Shown piece by piece: positions 6,511 through 15,379 of a stretch of 64,000 nt of DNA. A program made the position numbers and the translations under genes. Below the pieces are notes generated by a model. It worked only from the letters and a program-made list of their open reading frames with translations. It ran no database searches and had not been told where the DNA came from. Each line of letters begins with the position of its first letter. Position 1 is the stretch's first letter. The DNA is taken from assembly GCA_031362985.1 (NCBI GenBank), contig JANLTO010000025.1, forward strand, positions 1 to 64,000. The letters are read 5' to 3'. Source of the DNA: SHZL01 sp031362985. Its GTDB lineage: Bacteria; Pseudomonadota; Gammaproteobacteria; Xanthomonadales; SZUA-36.

Positions 6511-9117
6511 CTATTCCGACGATCCCGCAGGATCCGCCGGGCCGGTTGCGTCACTCGCCTGTTGCTTGCTTCCGGCTTTCTTTTGGCTGGACGTTTTTGC
6601 TCCAGGATTTTTCCCCGTGGCCGTTTTCCTGGCAGCCTTCTTCTTGGCAGCCTTTTTCTTCCCGCTCTTCTTCTTCGGAGTTTTCTTCTTCGCAGTTTTC
6701 TTCTTCGCAGCGGTCTTCTTTGCAGCCGGCGCTTTGTCCGCCTTTTTCGCGGCCGCCTTCCTGCCCGTTTTCTTGCCCTTTTTCTCCGGGGCGGCAGCCA
6801 GTGCTTCTTCGCATTCAGCCAGCGTCAGGGAAGCCGGATCACGATCCTTGGACATGCGCGCGTTCTTGTTGCCGTCAGTGATGAACGGGCCCCATCGACC
6901 TTTAACAATCTGGATCTCGGTGCCGGGAAATGTCCGTAAGATCCGGTCGAGGTCGGCCTGTTTCTTGGCGGCAATCAATTCCAGGGCACGCGGTAATTCT
7001 ATGGTATGCGGGTCGTCTTCTTTCAGGGACACGTACTTGCTGCCATAGCGGATGTAGGGCCCGAAGCGGCCAATGCTGGCGCTAACCTTCTCTCCCTCTT
7101 CAGTCTCACCCACGTCGCGCGGCAGTTTGAACAACTCCAGGGCCTCTTCCAGGGTAATGGTCTCGAGGCTCTGCCCTGGACGCAGGCCGGCAAACTCAGG
7201 CTTCTCTTCTTCTTCTACCGTGCCGATTTGGGCATGCGGACCGAAACGGCCAAGCCGGACTGAGACTTCGCGATGGCTCTTGGGGTCCATGCCCAGCACC
7301 CGGGTCAGCTTGGCGTCCTTGCGACTGACGGACTCTTCCTTCTCCTTTACCCGTGCGATAAAGGGTTCCCAAAACTCCCGCAAGGGCGGAACCCAGTCCA
7401 TCTCGCCGCGTGAAATGGCGTCCAGTTCGTCTTCCATGCGGGCGGTAAATTCGTAGTCAACGTACGGCTGGAAGTGTTCTGCCAGAAATCGAGCTACGAC
7501 GCGGCCAGTGTCTGTGGGCGTGAAACGGCGATTCTCCAGCTCAACATACTTGCGCCGCACCAGGGTCTGGATGATGCTGGCATAAGTGGACGGGCGACCA
7601 ATGCCGAACTCTTCCAGCGTCTTGACCAGACTGGCTTCAGAAAAACGTGGGGGAGGCTGGGTGAAATGCTGCTCGGCGCGAATGTCCCGCACACTCACCA
7701 TATCGCCCTCGTTCATGTCAGGCAAACTGGATTCATTCTCCTTTTCGGCTTCCGGCCGGGACTCTTCATACACCGATAGAAAACCGGGAAACGCCACCAC
7801 CGAACCGTTGGCTCGAAACGTTGCGTCAGAATCACAATCAAATTCGACCTGCACGGTATCAATCAAGGCGTTGGTCATCTGGCAGGCCATGGTGCGCTGC
7901 CAGATTAATTCGTAGAGACGAAACTGGTCGTCGGACAAGACCGATTTCACATCTTCGGGCCTGAGCGCAGCCGAGGTGGGGCGGATAGCTTCGTGGGCTT
8001 CCTGTGCGTTCTTCGACTTGGTTTTGTAGGTGAGCGCCTGCTGCGGGAGGTAATCCGCGCCGTACATTTTTCGAATCTGCTCGCGCAATTCCGCCAGCGC
8101 ATCTGCTCCCAGGGTTACCGAATCCGTACGCATATAGGTGATAAGCCCCTGGCTCTCCCCTTTTACCTTCACACCTTCGTACAAAGATTGAGCAGTGCGC
8201 ATGGTCCGCTGCGCAGAAAATCGCAGCTTGCGTGCGGCATCCTGCTGCAAGGTCGAAGTAATGAACGGCGGGGCCGGGCTGCGAGCGCGCTGTTTACGCG
8301 TGACGCGGTCCACGCGTAATTTTCCACCGGACGCCCGCAACAGGCGCTCACGAATAGCCTCGCATTGCTCTGCATTATTCAGATCGAACTGTTTGAGGGT
8401 GTCATCTTTCAGCTTCACCAGGCGTGACATGAAATCACGCCCCTCGTGCTGCATGTCCGCCTCGACGGTCCAGTACTCCTGCGGTATGAAGGCCTCGATC
8501 TCGCGCTGGCGTTCCACGATCATGCACAGCGCCGGGCTTTGCACGCGGCCTGCAGACAGGCCGGTTTGAATTTTTTTCCACAACAGCGGGGAAAGATTGA
8601 AACCGACCAAATGATCAAGGGCGCGCCGTGCCTGCTGGGCATTGACCAGGTCCATGGAAAGGCTGCGCGGGTGTGCCACTGCTTCCTTGATGGCCTTTTC
8701 CGTGATCTCGGAGAATTCAACCCGGTGAAACGGGATCTTGTCGGTCAGGCCTTCGGCTTTGAGAATCTCGTAAATGTGCCAGGAAATGGCTTCACCCTCG
8801 CGGTCAAGGTCAGTTGCGAGGTAGACCATTTCCGCCTTGCGCGCCGACTTGATGATCTTGCTGACATGCTTTTCACTGCCCTCGTTGAGCTCGTAGGTCA
8901 TGGCAAAATTATTGTTTGGATCCACTGCCCCGTCTTTCGATGGCAGATCACGCACGTGGCCATAGGACGCCAGTACCTCGAAATCGGGTCCGAGATACCG
9001 GTTAATGGTGACCGCCTTGGCCGGCGATTCTACAATCAAGAGCTTGATTATCTTGTCCTCTTTATATGAAACATGGACGACCCCTGGCCATTCCCGCCTG
9101 CTTCGAACAAGCAACAC
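6511..9117 (-). CDS. topA: DNA topoisomerase I (type IA)
   Basis: TopA relaxes negative supercoils. The Toprim domain starts at KLLIVESPAKA and the catalytic Tyr is in GLITYMRTDSV. Instead of the Cys4 zinc fingers of E. coli TopA, the C-terminus carries repeats of the RFGPYIRYG type (RFGPHAQIG, RFGPYIRYG, RWGPFITDG) followed by a tail of about 80 Lys/Ala-rich residues that should bind DNA. The start is uncertain. GTG 9117 is the outermost canonical codon, but it adds 22 unrelated residues and has no ribosome site. An AAAGAGG sequence sits 5-8 nt before ATA 9051/ATC 9048, exactly where homologues begin (MKLLIVESP), suggesting a rare start codon there. Confidence 0.95.
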   Translation of the reverse strand: MLLVRSRREWPGVVHVSYKEDKIIKLLIVESPAKAVTINRYLGPDFEVLASYGHVRDLPSKDGAVDPNNNFAMTYELNEGSEKHVSKIIKSARKAEMVYLATDLDREGEAISWHIYEILKAEGLTDKIPFHRVEFSEITEKAIKEAVAHPRSLSMDLVNAQQARRALDHLVGFNLSPLLWKKIQTGLSAGRVQSPALCMIVERQREIEAFIPQEYWTVEADMQHEGRDFMSRLVKLKDDTLKQFDLNNAEQCEAIRERLLRASGGKLRVDRVTRKQRARSPAPPFITSTLQQDAARKLRFSAQRTMRTAQSLYEGVKVKGESQGLITYMRTDSVTLGADALAELREQIRKMYGADYLPQQALTYKTKSKNAQEAHEAIRPTSAALRPEDVKSVLSDDQFRLYELIWQRTMACQMTNALIDTVQVEFDCDSDATFRANGSVVAFPGFLSVYEESRPEAEKENESSLPDMNEGDMVSVRDIRAEQHFTQPPPRFSEASLVKTLEEFGIGRPSTYASIIQTLVRRKYVELENRRFTPTDTGRVVARFLAEHFQPYVDYEFTARMEDELDAISRGEMDWVPPLREFWEPFIARVKEKEESVSRKDAKLTRVLGMDPKSHREVSVRLGRFGPHAQIGTVEEEEKPEFAGLRPGQSLETITLEEALELFKLPRDVGETEEGEKVSASIGRFGPYIRYGSKYVSLKEDDPHTIELPRALELIAAKKQADLDRILRTFPGTEIQIVKGRWGPFITDGNKNARMSKDRDPASLTLAECEEALAAAPEKKGKKTGRKAAAKKADKAPAAKKTAAKKKTAKKKTPKKKSGKKKAAKKKAARKTATGKNPGAKTSSQKKAGSKQQASDATGPADPAGSSE

Positions 9118-9182
9118 AGATGCGCTTTAAACGCAGCTGGACTTCTTCAGGGGAGAACAACGAGCGGCCGGACTGCCTGCTA

Positions 9183-9659
9183 TTAATGGCGGTAGTCTTG
9201 CTCCGTGTCAAACATCAAATCTTCCATCCAGGCGTAATTTGCTTCCTGGCCGGGCTGGTTAAACAGCACCATTAGCACTACCCACTTTATATCATCAAGC
9301 GAAATTTCATCACATTCAAGCGCTAGCAGACGGTCCAGCACCAGTTCACGCCGCTGCGCATCGAGGATACCCACGTTCGACAGGTACATGAGAAAATCCC
9401 GGCAGTTGGTATCGAGGCGGTCCGTTTCTGAATCGATAAATACCCGTATTGGCTGTTCCGTGCGGATCTTGAACTCGGGTTGATAGCGCTGCTCAGCCAA
9501 TCCATCCAGCCAGTCGAAAGCCTTGGCGATTTCGCCGTTATTGAACCCGGCCTGCTGCAGATTCTCCTCCATGGACTCGCGGTCTGGCTCGTCCTCAGGC
9601 TCATCGTAAAAATAGTTCTCGAACAGGTACATGAGCACGTCGAGTACGTTTTCTTTCAT
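9183..9659 (-). CDS. smg: Smg family protein (DUF494)
   Basis: The 158-residue protein begins MKENVLDVLMYLFENYF and continues with the acidic, helical pattern of the Smg/DUF494 family, found next to dprA and topA in gammaproteobacteria. The biochemical function is not established; the gene name comes from its position by dprA. Here it follows dprA with no intergenic base and precedes topA by about 65 nt, so it fits the conserved dprA-smg-topA operon. Length and motifs (FDWLDGL, LDDIKWVVLMVLFNQPG) match the family. Confidence 0.92.
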   Translation of the reverse strand: MKENVLDVLMYLFENYFYDEPEDEPDRESMEENLQQAGFNNGEIAKAFDWLDGLAEQRYQPEFKIRTEQPIRVFIDSETDRLDTNCRDFLMYLSNVGILDAQRRELVLDRLLALECDEISLDDIKWVVLMVLFNQPGQEANYAWMEDLMFDTEQDYRH

Positions 9660-10766
9660 CTAGTGACCTCTTGTTTTACGGCTGAAGGCGCCGCCCGGGT
9701 GCGCTTCTACCTTTCCTTTCAGCTCCAGCATCTGCAGCATGGCCGACACAGCCTTCGCCGTCAATCCGCTGGCACGGATAATTGAATCCACGGACAGGGG
9801 GTCATAACCCAGTGCGCGCCACAATTGCCGATACTCAGGCCGATCCTCAAGCCGATCCTCAGGCCGGTACTCAAAGTTACCGTCGAGTTGGGGTTCTTCC
9901 GTACCCAAGTCAAGCCGGGGTGACAAGGGGGACGCCGCGGGAGTGCGCAAATTTTCCGCAAGGTGCCCGGCCAGCGGCGCCAGTTCCTGCAGAATGTCCG
10001 CTACAGATTCCACCAGCACCGCACCGTCCCGGATCAGCCGGTGACACCCCTTGGACATGGGATTGTGAATCGACCCGGGTAGTGCAAACACTTCCCTGCC
10101 CTGCTCAGAGGCCAGCCGGGCTGTTATCAGGGAACCGCTGTTGAGCCCGGCTTCGATAACCAGCACGCCAAGACTAAGTCCGGAGATGATGCGATTGCGC
10201 GAGGGAAAATGTGAACGCTGCGGCCTGGTTCCGGGCGGAAACTCCGAAACCAACACACCCTGATTGCGAATGGCTGCGGCCAGTTGCCGGTTGCACGACG
10301 GATAGACGCGGTCCAATCCCGTGCCGGTAACTGCAACCGTGCGGCCACCGGCCTGCATGGCCGCAGCGTGGGCAGTTCCATCAATGCCGGCAGCCAGGCC
10401 GCTGGTGATGGTCAGGCCCTGCTCCACCAGTTCGTGCGCGAACGCACGCGCATTATCGACACCGCCGGCTGTGGGGTTGCGACTGCCAACCATAGCCAAC
10501 TGCGGTAGCCACAGGGTCTCAGAGTCTCCGTCAGCGTAAAGGGCTGCTGGTGGGGAAGGAATGTCACGCAACAGGGCCGGATAGCGCGCGTCTTCCCAGG
10601 TGACCAGATGATGTCCGGGCTGTTGCAACCATGCGCTATCGGCTTTGAGCAATGCCGGGTCAGGACGGGTCAGCGCGTGAATGGTTTCTTCGGCCAAACC
10701 CAGGTTTTTAAGACTGCTGACACTGGCCCGCGTGAGGGCGTCAATGCCACCCAGGGACTGCAGCAA
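9660..10766 (-). CDS. dprA: DNA-processing protein DprA
   Basis: DprA (Smf) loads RecA on incoming single-stranded DNA in natural transformation. The Rossmann-like core is intact: MVGSRNPTAGG, SGLAAGIDGTAH, GTGLDRVYP, SEFPPG, FPSRNRIISGL and GSLITARLASEQGREVFALPG; a C-terminal winged helix follows. A small in-frame DNA repeat encodes the charged linker YRPEDRLEDRPEYR. The start is problematic: TTG 10766 is the only canonical in-frame codon, but the conserved N-terminal helix (WLIALRAPRLGSAKLIRLLQ) reads in frame upstream to at least 10817 with no ATG, GTG or TTG. A 9-bp inverted repeat with internal tandem repeats (10833-10882) sits exactly where the start should be. Either a rare start is used or the 5' end was altered. 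Confidence 0.93.
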   Translation of the reverse strand: MLQSLGGIDALTRASVSSLKNLGLAEETIHALTRPDPALLKADSAWLQQPGHHLVTWEDARYPALLRDIPSPPAALYADGDSETLWLPQLAMVGSRNPTAGGVDNARAFAHELVEQGLTITSGLAAGIDGTAHAAAMQAGGRTVAVTGTGLDRVYPSCNRQLAAAIRNQGVLVSEFPPGTRPQRSHFPSRNRIISGLSLGVLVIEAGLNSGSLITARLASEQGREVFALPGSIHNPMSKGCHRLIRDGAVLVESVADILQELAPLAGHLAENLRTPAASPLSPRLDLGTEEPQLDGNFEYRPEDRLEDRPEYRQLWRALGYDPLSVDSIIRASGLTAKAVSAMLQMLELKGKVEAHPGGAFSRKTRGH

Positions 10767-10832
10767 GCGTATGAGTTTTGCGCTCCCCAGGCGGGGAGCG
10801 CGAAGTGCAATTAACCAGTTTCGCTGCGACGT

Positions 10833-10882
10833 GGCAGCAACCCCCTTGACCCTTTTCCCTTGACCCTTTTCCTGTTGCTGCC
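10833..10882. repeat. inverted repeat enclosing a 14-nt tandem duplication at the dprA 5' end
   Basis: GGCAGCAAC (10833-10841) and GTTGCTGCC (10874-10882) are perfect inverted copies separated by 32 nt. The loop holds two tandem copies of CCTTGACCCTTTTC. The element lies between the LysM gene stop and the first conserved dprA codons and may be a small inserted palindrome or a terminator-like hairpin of the LysM transcript. Confidence 0.6.
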
Positions 10883-10903
10883 CGCGCGGGCGCTCTACTT
10901 CAG

Positions 10904-12103
10904 TTACATCCGCTCACTCGGTGGGCGCAACTGGTCAAACGGTCGAACGGCATCGTCCCCGCTCATGACCATCGCGTAACTGATGTTTTCAAAGGTACGA
11001 AACACCATCACCAGTGCGTGAAACTCTGCCGGAAGTTCAACCGTAGCGGCCTTGGCAAAACTACCGTAACGGTAGCCGGTGCGGTCCTTCACGTCCGGCC
11101 CAGGCCGGTAAACCGAAAAAACCTGGCCTGGTTCCAAACCCTGGGCTGTACCTCCGCTTAAGGAGACGATCTGGTTCTGGCCCACGCCATATAGTGAATC
11201 TTTCGTTGCCAGGATTTCCAGGTTCGAAGGCATGTTGCTCATGGCGTGCGGGAAAAACGTCGCCTGGTAGCCCATGGTATCAATTGGAAGTATAAAGTCC
11301 CCTGCCCGTACCGATGTACGATCTTCCAGTATTTTCAGGACGGAAATTTCCCCTGTCTGGGTTACCCTGACGCGACTGACCTCCACCATTTCATAGGAAA
11401 CCGGGTGTTTGGGCCGCCGATCTCCCGGCAAAGTCTCGCCCCAGATGCTCAGGTTCGGGTTATCTACGTCGGGCACCACTTTCCAGTTTTGCTGAGGTAG
11501 CACGCGGCGAATGGGGCCGTCTTCTTCCAGCCGGTCGTAAATACTCAAGAGTCTGACCACCGCCCATTCGGTACCCACTTCGGCATTCAGGCCCCGCGCG
11601 TAGGAGATGTCTGTCACCGTGGCCGAAATGTGCTGGTCCTCGTTGGCGAGAATGTAGGGCAGGCCGGCAAACTCGGCAGGGGAAAGTATCCGCACGTCCC
11701 GAAGGAAGGGTTGAATGGCTTCCAGCGGTATCGCATTGATTGGATCATCCGATCCCACGACACGCACTTTCGGGCTTAGCCTGACAGTGCCCGGGGCATT
11801 TGCCCGGCCTGGATCGTCCCCGCCCCTACTCAATCTCAGCTGGGGAACTCCGTCAACATAAACCAGGGATACCACGTCTCCGGGGTAAATCAGGTGAGGG
11901 TTTTCGATCTGCGGATTGGCTTGCCAAATCGCGGGCCATTGCCAGGGCTTATCCAGAAACTTGCCTGAAATCCCCCACAGCGTGTCGCCTTTAACCACGA
12001 CATATTCATCGGGATGATCAGAGCGCAAAGACACTTCCTGTGCCGCAACAACCCCAACCATTAATACCGCAAGCGTAATTGATAGAATGATTTTACTGAT
12101 CAC
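10904..12103 (-). CDS. LysM-domain exported protein
   Basis: A signal peptide (MISKIILSITLAVLMVGVVAAQ) precedes a LysM domain at about residues 33-82 (YVVVKGDTLWGISGKFL... IWQANPQIENPHLIYPGDVVSL), the fold that binds N-acetylglucosamine in peptidoglycan. The remaining 300 residues are beta-rich and of unknown function. Its place upstream of dprA and divergent from def is conserved in gammaproteobacteria, where it is annotated as a LysM peptidoglycan-binding protein. It is probably the first gene of the dprA-smg-topA-tsaC transcript. The 139-nt gap to def must hold both promoters; no clear boxes were resolved. Confidence 0.9.
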   Translation of the reverse strand: MISKIILSITLAVLMVGVVAAQEVSLRSDHPDEYVVVKGDTLWGISGKFLDKPWQWPAIWQANPQIENPHLIYPGDVVSLVYVDGVPQLRLSRGGDDPGRANAPGTVRLSPKVRVVGSDDPINAIPLEAIQPFLRDVRILSPAEFAGLPYILANEDQHISATVTDISYARGLNAEVGTEWAVVRLLSIYDRLEEDGPIRRVLPQQNWKVVPDVDNPNLSIWGETLPGDRRPKHPVSYEMVEVSRVRVTQTGEISVLKILEDRTSVRAGDFILPIDTMGYQATFFPHAMSNMPSNLEILATKDSLYGVGQNQIVSLSGGTAQGLEPGQVFSVYRPGPDVKDRTGYRYGSFAKAATVELPAEFHALVMVFRTFENISYAMVMSGDDAVRPFDQLRPPSERM

Positions 12104-12242
12104 GTTCCGTCCTCGCTAGTAGGCATCCAGCCATCTTGTCAGATGCGGTCAGTTTTAAACTGGCGAACGGGGTCCGCCATTAGCTATCATAGTGAAACCT
12201 GCGGCAAAGTTCATCTAAATTATTTCTAGCGCGCGTAAATAT

Positions 12243-12764
12243 ATGGCCATACTGGATATTCTGTCTTTTCCCGACCCCAGGCTTCGAACCGAAGCCAGCC
12301 CTGTTATGACCTTCGATGCGGCATTAGTGAGCCTGATCGAGGATATGCGGGAAACCATGTATGCTGAAAAAGGCATAGGGTTGGCGGCAACCCAGGTCAA
12401 TGTGCACCGGCAGTTGCTGGTACTTGATGTGAGCGACAATCGCGACCAGTTTCGCGTTTTCATCAACCCCGAACTGACCTTTGCAGACGGAACCGAGGTG
12501 TGCGAGGAAGGCTGCCTGTCTGTGCCGGGAGTGTTTGCGGAGGTCAGTAGGGCCCGCGAAATTGGCGTGCGTGCGCAGAATCCGGACGGAAGCCATTTTG
12601 AGGTAAGCCTGACGGGGCTTGACGCTGTGTGCCTGCAACACGAGATGGATCATCTCAAAGGCAAGCTGTTTGTCGACTACCTGTCACCATTGAAACGTAT
12701 GATGGTGCGCAAGAAACTGGAGAAACAGAAACGCAAAAACGAAGTGGAAGAAGTGATTCTGTGA
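12243..12764 (+). CDS. def: peptide deformylase
   Basis: Removes the N-formyl group from nascent proteins in the cytoplasm. The three family motifs are complete: GIGLAATQ (residues 44-51), EGCLS (89-93, metal ligand Cys91) and QHEMDHL (132-138, metal ligands His133 and His137, catalytic Glu134). At 173 residues it has the usual length and a basic C-terminal tail (KRMMVRKKLEKQKRK). def normally runs straight into fmt; here a 269-bp MITE-like element separates them, though the order def-fmt-rsmB is kept. Confidence 0.97.
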   Translation: MAILDILSFPDPRLRTEASPVMTFDAALVSLIEDMRETMYAEKGIGLAATQVNVHRQLLVLDVSDNRDQFRVFINPELTFADGTEVCEEGCLSVPGVFAEVSRAREIGVRAQNPDGSHFEVSLTGLDAVCLQHEMDHLKGKLFVDYLSPLKRMMVRKKLEKQKRKNEVEEVIL

Positions 12765-12778
12765 ATTGCCGGGTTTGC

Positions 12779-13047
12779 CTAGTGTCCTGTCACGCATCTT
12801 ATGACACATTCAGCAAGACGAGAAGCCACCAGCAGCCAGGCGCGCGAGTGCAGGACTAGCTTGGCTAATTCAAGCGAGCGCAACACCGCAGATGGTGGCT
12901 TATCGCCTTGCCCGGAGGGAGCCCCGCATGCACGTCAATGCAGCGTTGCAGTCCTTGGGAAGGGCGCGCCATTCCCTGCGGACTGCGTCTTGCCTTGGCG
13001 CGCATGCGAGGCTCTGAAGCGCCATAAGATGCATGACAGGACACTAG
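12779..13047. mobile_element. MITE-like element between def and fmt
   Basis: Terminal inverted repeats of 25 bp (12779-12803 and 13023-13047) differ at one position and begin CTAGTGTCCTGTCA. The 219-bp interior has no convincing gene. Flanks end in CTAG, which could include a TA or CTAG target duplication. Size, near-perfect ends and lack of coding capacity fit a non-autonomous transposon moved by a transposase encoded elsewhere. It interrupts the def-fmt operon without damaging either gene; the fmt GTG start lies 4 bp beyond its end. Confidence 0.75.
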
Positions 13048-13051
13048 CTGC

Positions 13052-14029
13052 GTGACCCCCACTTCGCCTCTGCGCATCGTATTCGCCGGCACTCCGGACT
13101 TTGCTGTTCCCGCCCTCGGGCGAATGACCAGTTCGGGATTTTCACCCATTGCCATTCTGACGCAGCCCGATCGCCCTTCCGGGCGTGGCCGGAAGATGCA
13201 AGCCAGCCCGGTCAAACTGCTCGCAATGGAAGCCGGAATCAGCGTCCATCAACCCGATTCGCTCAAGAGCCCTAAGGTTCACCAGTGGCTGCATGACCTG
13301 CATCCGGACCTGCTGCTGGTAGTGGCATACGGACAAATTCTGCCGCAAGCAGTCCTCGACATTCCGCTTTATGGCTGCTGGAACATTCATGCCTCCCTGC
13401 TGCCGCGCTGGCGGGGAGCGGCGCCAATACAACGCGCGCTCGAGGCGGGCGATGAAGAAACCGGTGTGTGCATCATGCGCATGGATGCAGGTCTCGACAC
13501 CGGAGCCGTGTTGCTGCGTCGCGCTGTAGCCGTAAGTCCCGATGACACGGGCGGGTCGCTGCACGACCGCCTGGCAGAACTGGGAGCGACCGCACTGCTG
13601 GACTGCCTGCAGCAGCTCATCGCAGGTCAATTGCCGCCGCCCCTTGCCCAGGAAAAACAGGGTGTGACTTATGCCGCAAAACTGCAGAAAGCCGAAGCCC
13701 AACTGGATTGGAGCGTCGATGCGGGCACGCTGGCACGGCGGATTCGCGCGTTTAATCCCTGGCCCATGGCCTGGTGTGAAATATCCGGGGAACGCACGCG
13801 CATAACAAATGCAGAAGCTTTGCCAGAATCACACAGCCTTCCTCCTGGCGCCCCGGTCGGCAGCCCAGTCGGCAGCCTTGTCGGCGCCAGTGCGAGCGGC
13901 ATCGACGTGGCCACCGCCAACGGCGTGCTGAGAATCCTGCATCTGCAGCGTCCGGGGGGAAACGAGCTCAGTGCAGCTGAGTATCTCCGCGCCGTAAAGC
14001 TTCCAGCCCGGCTATCCCTGCCGCAATGA
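13052..14029 (+). CDS. fmt: methionyl-tRNA formyltransferase
   Basis: Formylates Met-tRNAfMet using 10-formyl-tetrahydrofolate. Seen are IVFAGTPDFAVPAL at the N-terminus, QPDRPSGRG, the catalytic block NIHASLLPRWRGAAPI and MDAGLDTGAVL, followed by the C-terminal OB-like domain. It starts with GTG 13052, immediately after a MITE-like element, so any native ribosome site has been replaced by element sequence. The linker near residues 265-280 carries a small DNA repeat giving PVGSPVGSLVG. The stop overlaps rsmB as ATGA. At 325 residues the length is normal. Confidence 0.97.
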   Translation: MTPTSPLRIVFAGTPDFAVPALGRMTSSGFSPIAILTQPDRPSGRGRKMQASPVKLLAMEAGISVHQPDSLKSPKVHQWLHDLHPDLLLVVAYGQILPQAVLDIPLYGCWNIHASLLPRWRGAAPIQRALEAGDEETGVCIMRMDAGLDTGAVLLRRAVAVSPDDTGGSLHDRLAELGATALLDCLQQLIAGQLPPPLAQEKQGVTYAAKLQKAEAQLDWSVDAGTLARRIRAFNPWPMAWCEISGERTRITNAEALPESHSLPPGAPVGSPVGSLVGASASGIDVATANGVLRILHLQRPGGNELSAAEYLRAVKLPARLSLPQ

Positions 14030-15333
14030 CCGTCAGCCCGATCAAGAATCCGCGCCAACTGGCCATCGCTGCCCTGGCCGATGTGCTGGATGGTGGACTC
14101 AACCTGACCGACTGCCCATCCTTGCAGGATACGCGCAAAGGCCGGGACCTCTCCATGGGCCGGCACCTGGCTTATGGCGTGCTGCGCTGGCTGACTGCAC
14201 TTGACTGGTTGGCGAACCAACTGCTGAGCAAGCCTCTGAAACAGCGCGACCTGGACATCCAGCGCCTTCTTTTGCTTGGCCTCTACCAGCTATGGCAGGA
14301 CGAAACCGCGGAACATGCCGCAGTCCACGAAACCGCCGAATGTGCGCGCCTGCTGGGAAAACCCTGGGCCGTTGGCCTAGTCAATGCAGTGTTGCGGCGC
14401 TTTCAACGCGAAAAAGATGAGTGGCTGCGCAAGCTAGCCGTCCAGCCAGCACGCTTTGCACATCCACAATGGCTGCTTGAGGCACTGCAACACGACTGGC
14501 CGGAACATTGGCCGGCGATCGTGGAGGCAAACAACCACCAGGCTCCCATGTGGTTGCGGCTCAATCTAAAAGATCATGATCGTCGCGTCATCACGGAAAA
14601 GCTCGAAGACCAGGGATTAGAAACCCGCAATCATCCATTTGCGCGGGATGCCATCAGCATCACCCCTGCTGTACACGTCAGTGCCCTGGCGGGTTTTGCC
14701 GAAGGCTATTTCTCGGTACAGGATCCGGCTGCGCAGCTGGCAGCCGATCTGCTGGACGTGCAGGCGGGAATGCGCGTGCTCGATGCCTGCGCCGCACCGG
14801 GAGGCAAGACCTGTCACATTCTCGAGCGCACCCCGGCTGCCGACGTGACCGCCCTGGATTTGAGCGCACACCGCGTCGGGTTGATCCAACAGAATCTTGA
14901 ACGGCTGCAGCTGTCGTGCAAGCTGCTGGTTGGCGATGCCTCCCTGCCTGCCGGCTGGTGGGACGGCGTGGCCTTTCAGCGCATTTTGCTGGACGCGCCC
15001 TGCTCCGCCACCGGTGTCATTCGCCGGCATCCCGAAATAAAACACGTGCGCAAGCCCGGACAAGTGGGCGAAGCAATGCAAACCCAACAGCGTATGTTGC
15101 AAGCACTCTGGCCCCTGCTGGGTCCGGGCGGTATCCTAGTGTATGCGACCTGCTCCGTGTTCACAGATGAAAACAGCGTGCAAATCAAGCACTTCCTTGC
15201 GCAGACCACAGATGCCCATGAGCATCTGTCTGAGGTCAACTGGGGCCACAGGCAAACGGTCGGCCGGCAGATCTTGCCGGGCGAGCAGGATATGGATGGT
15301 TTCTACTACGCGGTTCTGCGCAAAAATTCGTGA
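14026..15333 (+). CDS. rsmB: 16S rRNA m5C967 methyltransferase
   Basis: RsmB (Sun/RrmB) methylates C967 of 16S rRNA. An N-terminal NusB-like RNA-binding domain (about 1-140) is followed by a Rossmann methyltransferase: SAM motif DACAAPGGKTCHI, motif IV DAPCSATGVIRRHPEIK and the catalytic Cys motif VYATCSVF. Length (435) is typical. It overlaps fmt by 4 nt and is followed by the DUF4390 gene and ntrY, an order common in gammaproteobacteria. Nothing unusual seen. Confidence 0.96.
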   Translation: MTVSPIKNPRQLAIAALADVLDGGLNLTDCPSLQDTRKGRDLSMGRHLAYGVLRWLTALDWLANQLLSKPLKQRDLDIQRLLLLGLYQLWQDETAEHAAVHETAECARLLGKPWAVGLVNAVLRRFQREKDEWLRKLAVQPARFAHPQWLLEALQHDWPEHWPAIVEANNHQAPMWLRLNLKDHDRRVITEKLEDQGLETRNHPFARDAISITPAVHVSALAGFAEGYFSVQDPAAQLAADLLDVQAGMRVLDACAAPGGKTCHILERTPAADVTALDLSAHRVGLIQQNLERLQLSCKLLVGDASLPAGWWDGVAFQRILLDAPCSATGVIRRHPEIKHVRKPGQVGEAMQTQQRMLQALWPLLGPGGILVYATCSVFTDENSVQIKHFLAQTTDAHEHLSEVNWGHRQTVGRQILPGEQDMDGFYYAVLRKNS

Positions 15334-15379
15334 CGGGAATCACGGGCAGCCCGGTCGGCCTGGGCCTGGTACGGTTGCA

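Noticed and set aside
6422..7048. 208-aa plus-strand open frame rich in Phe and Ala
   Set aside because: It is the antisense shadow of the Lys-rich topA tail.
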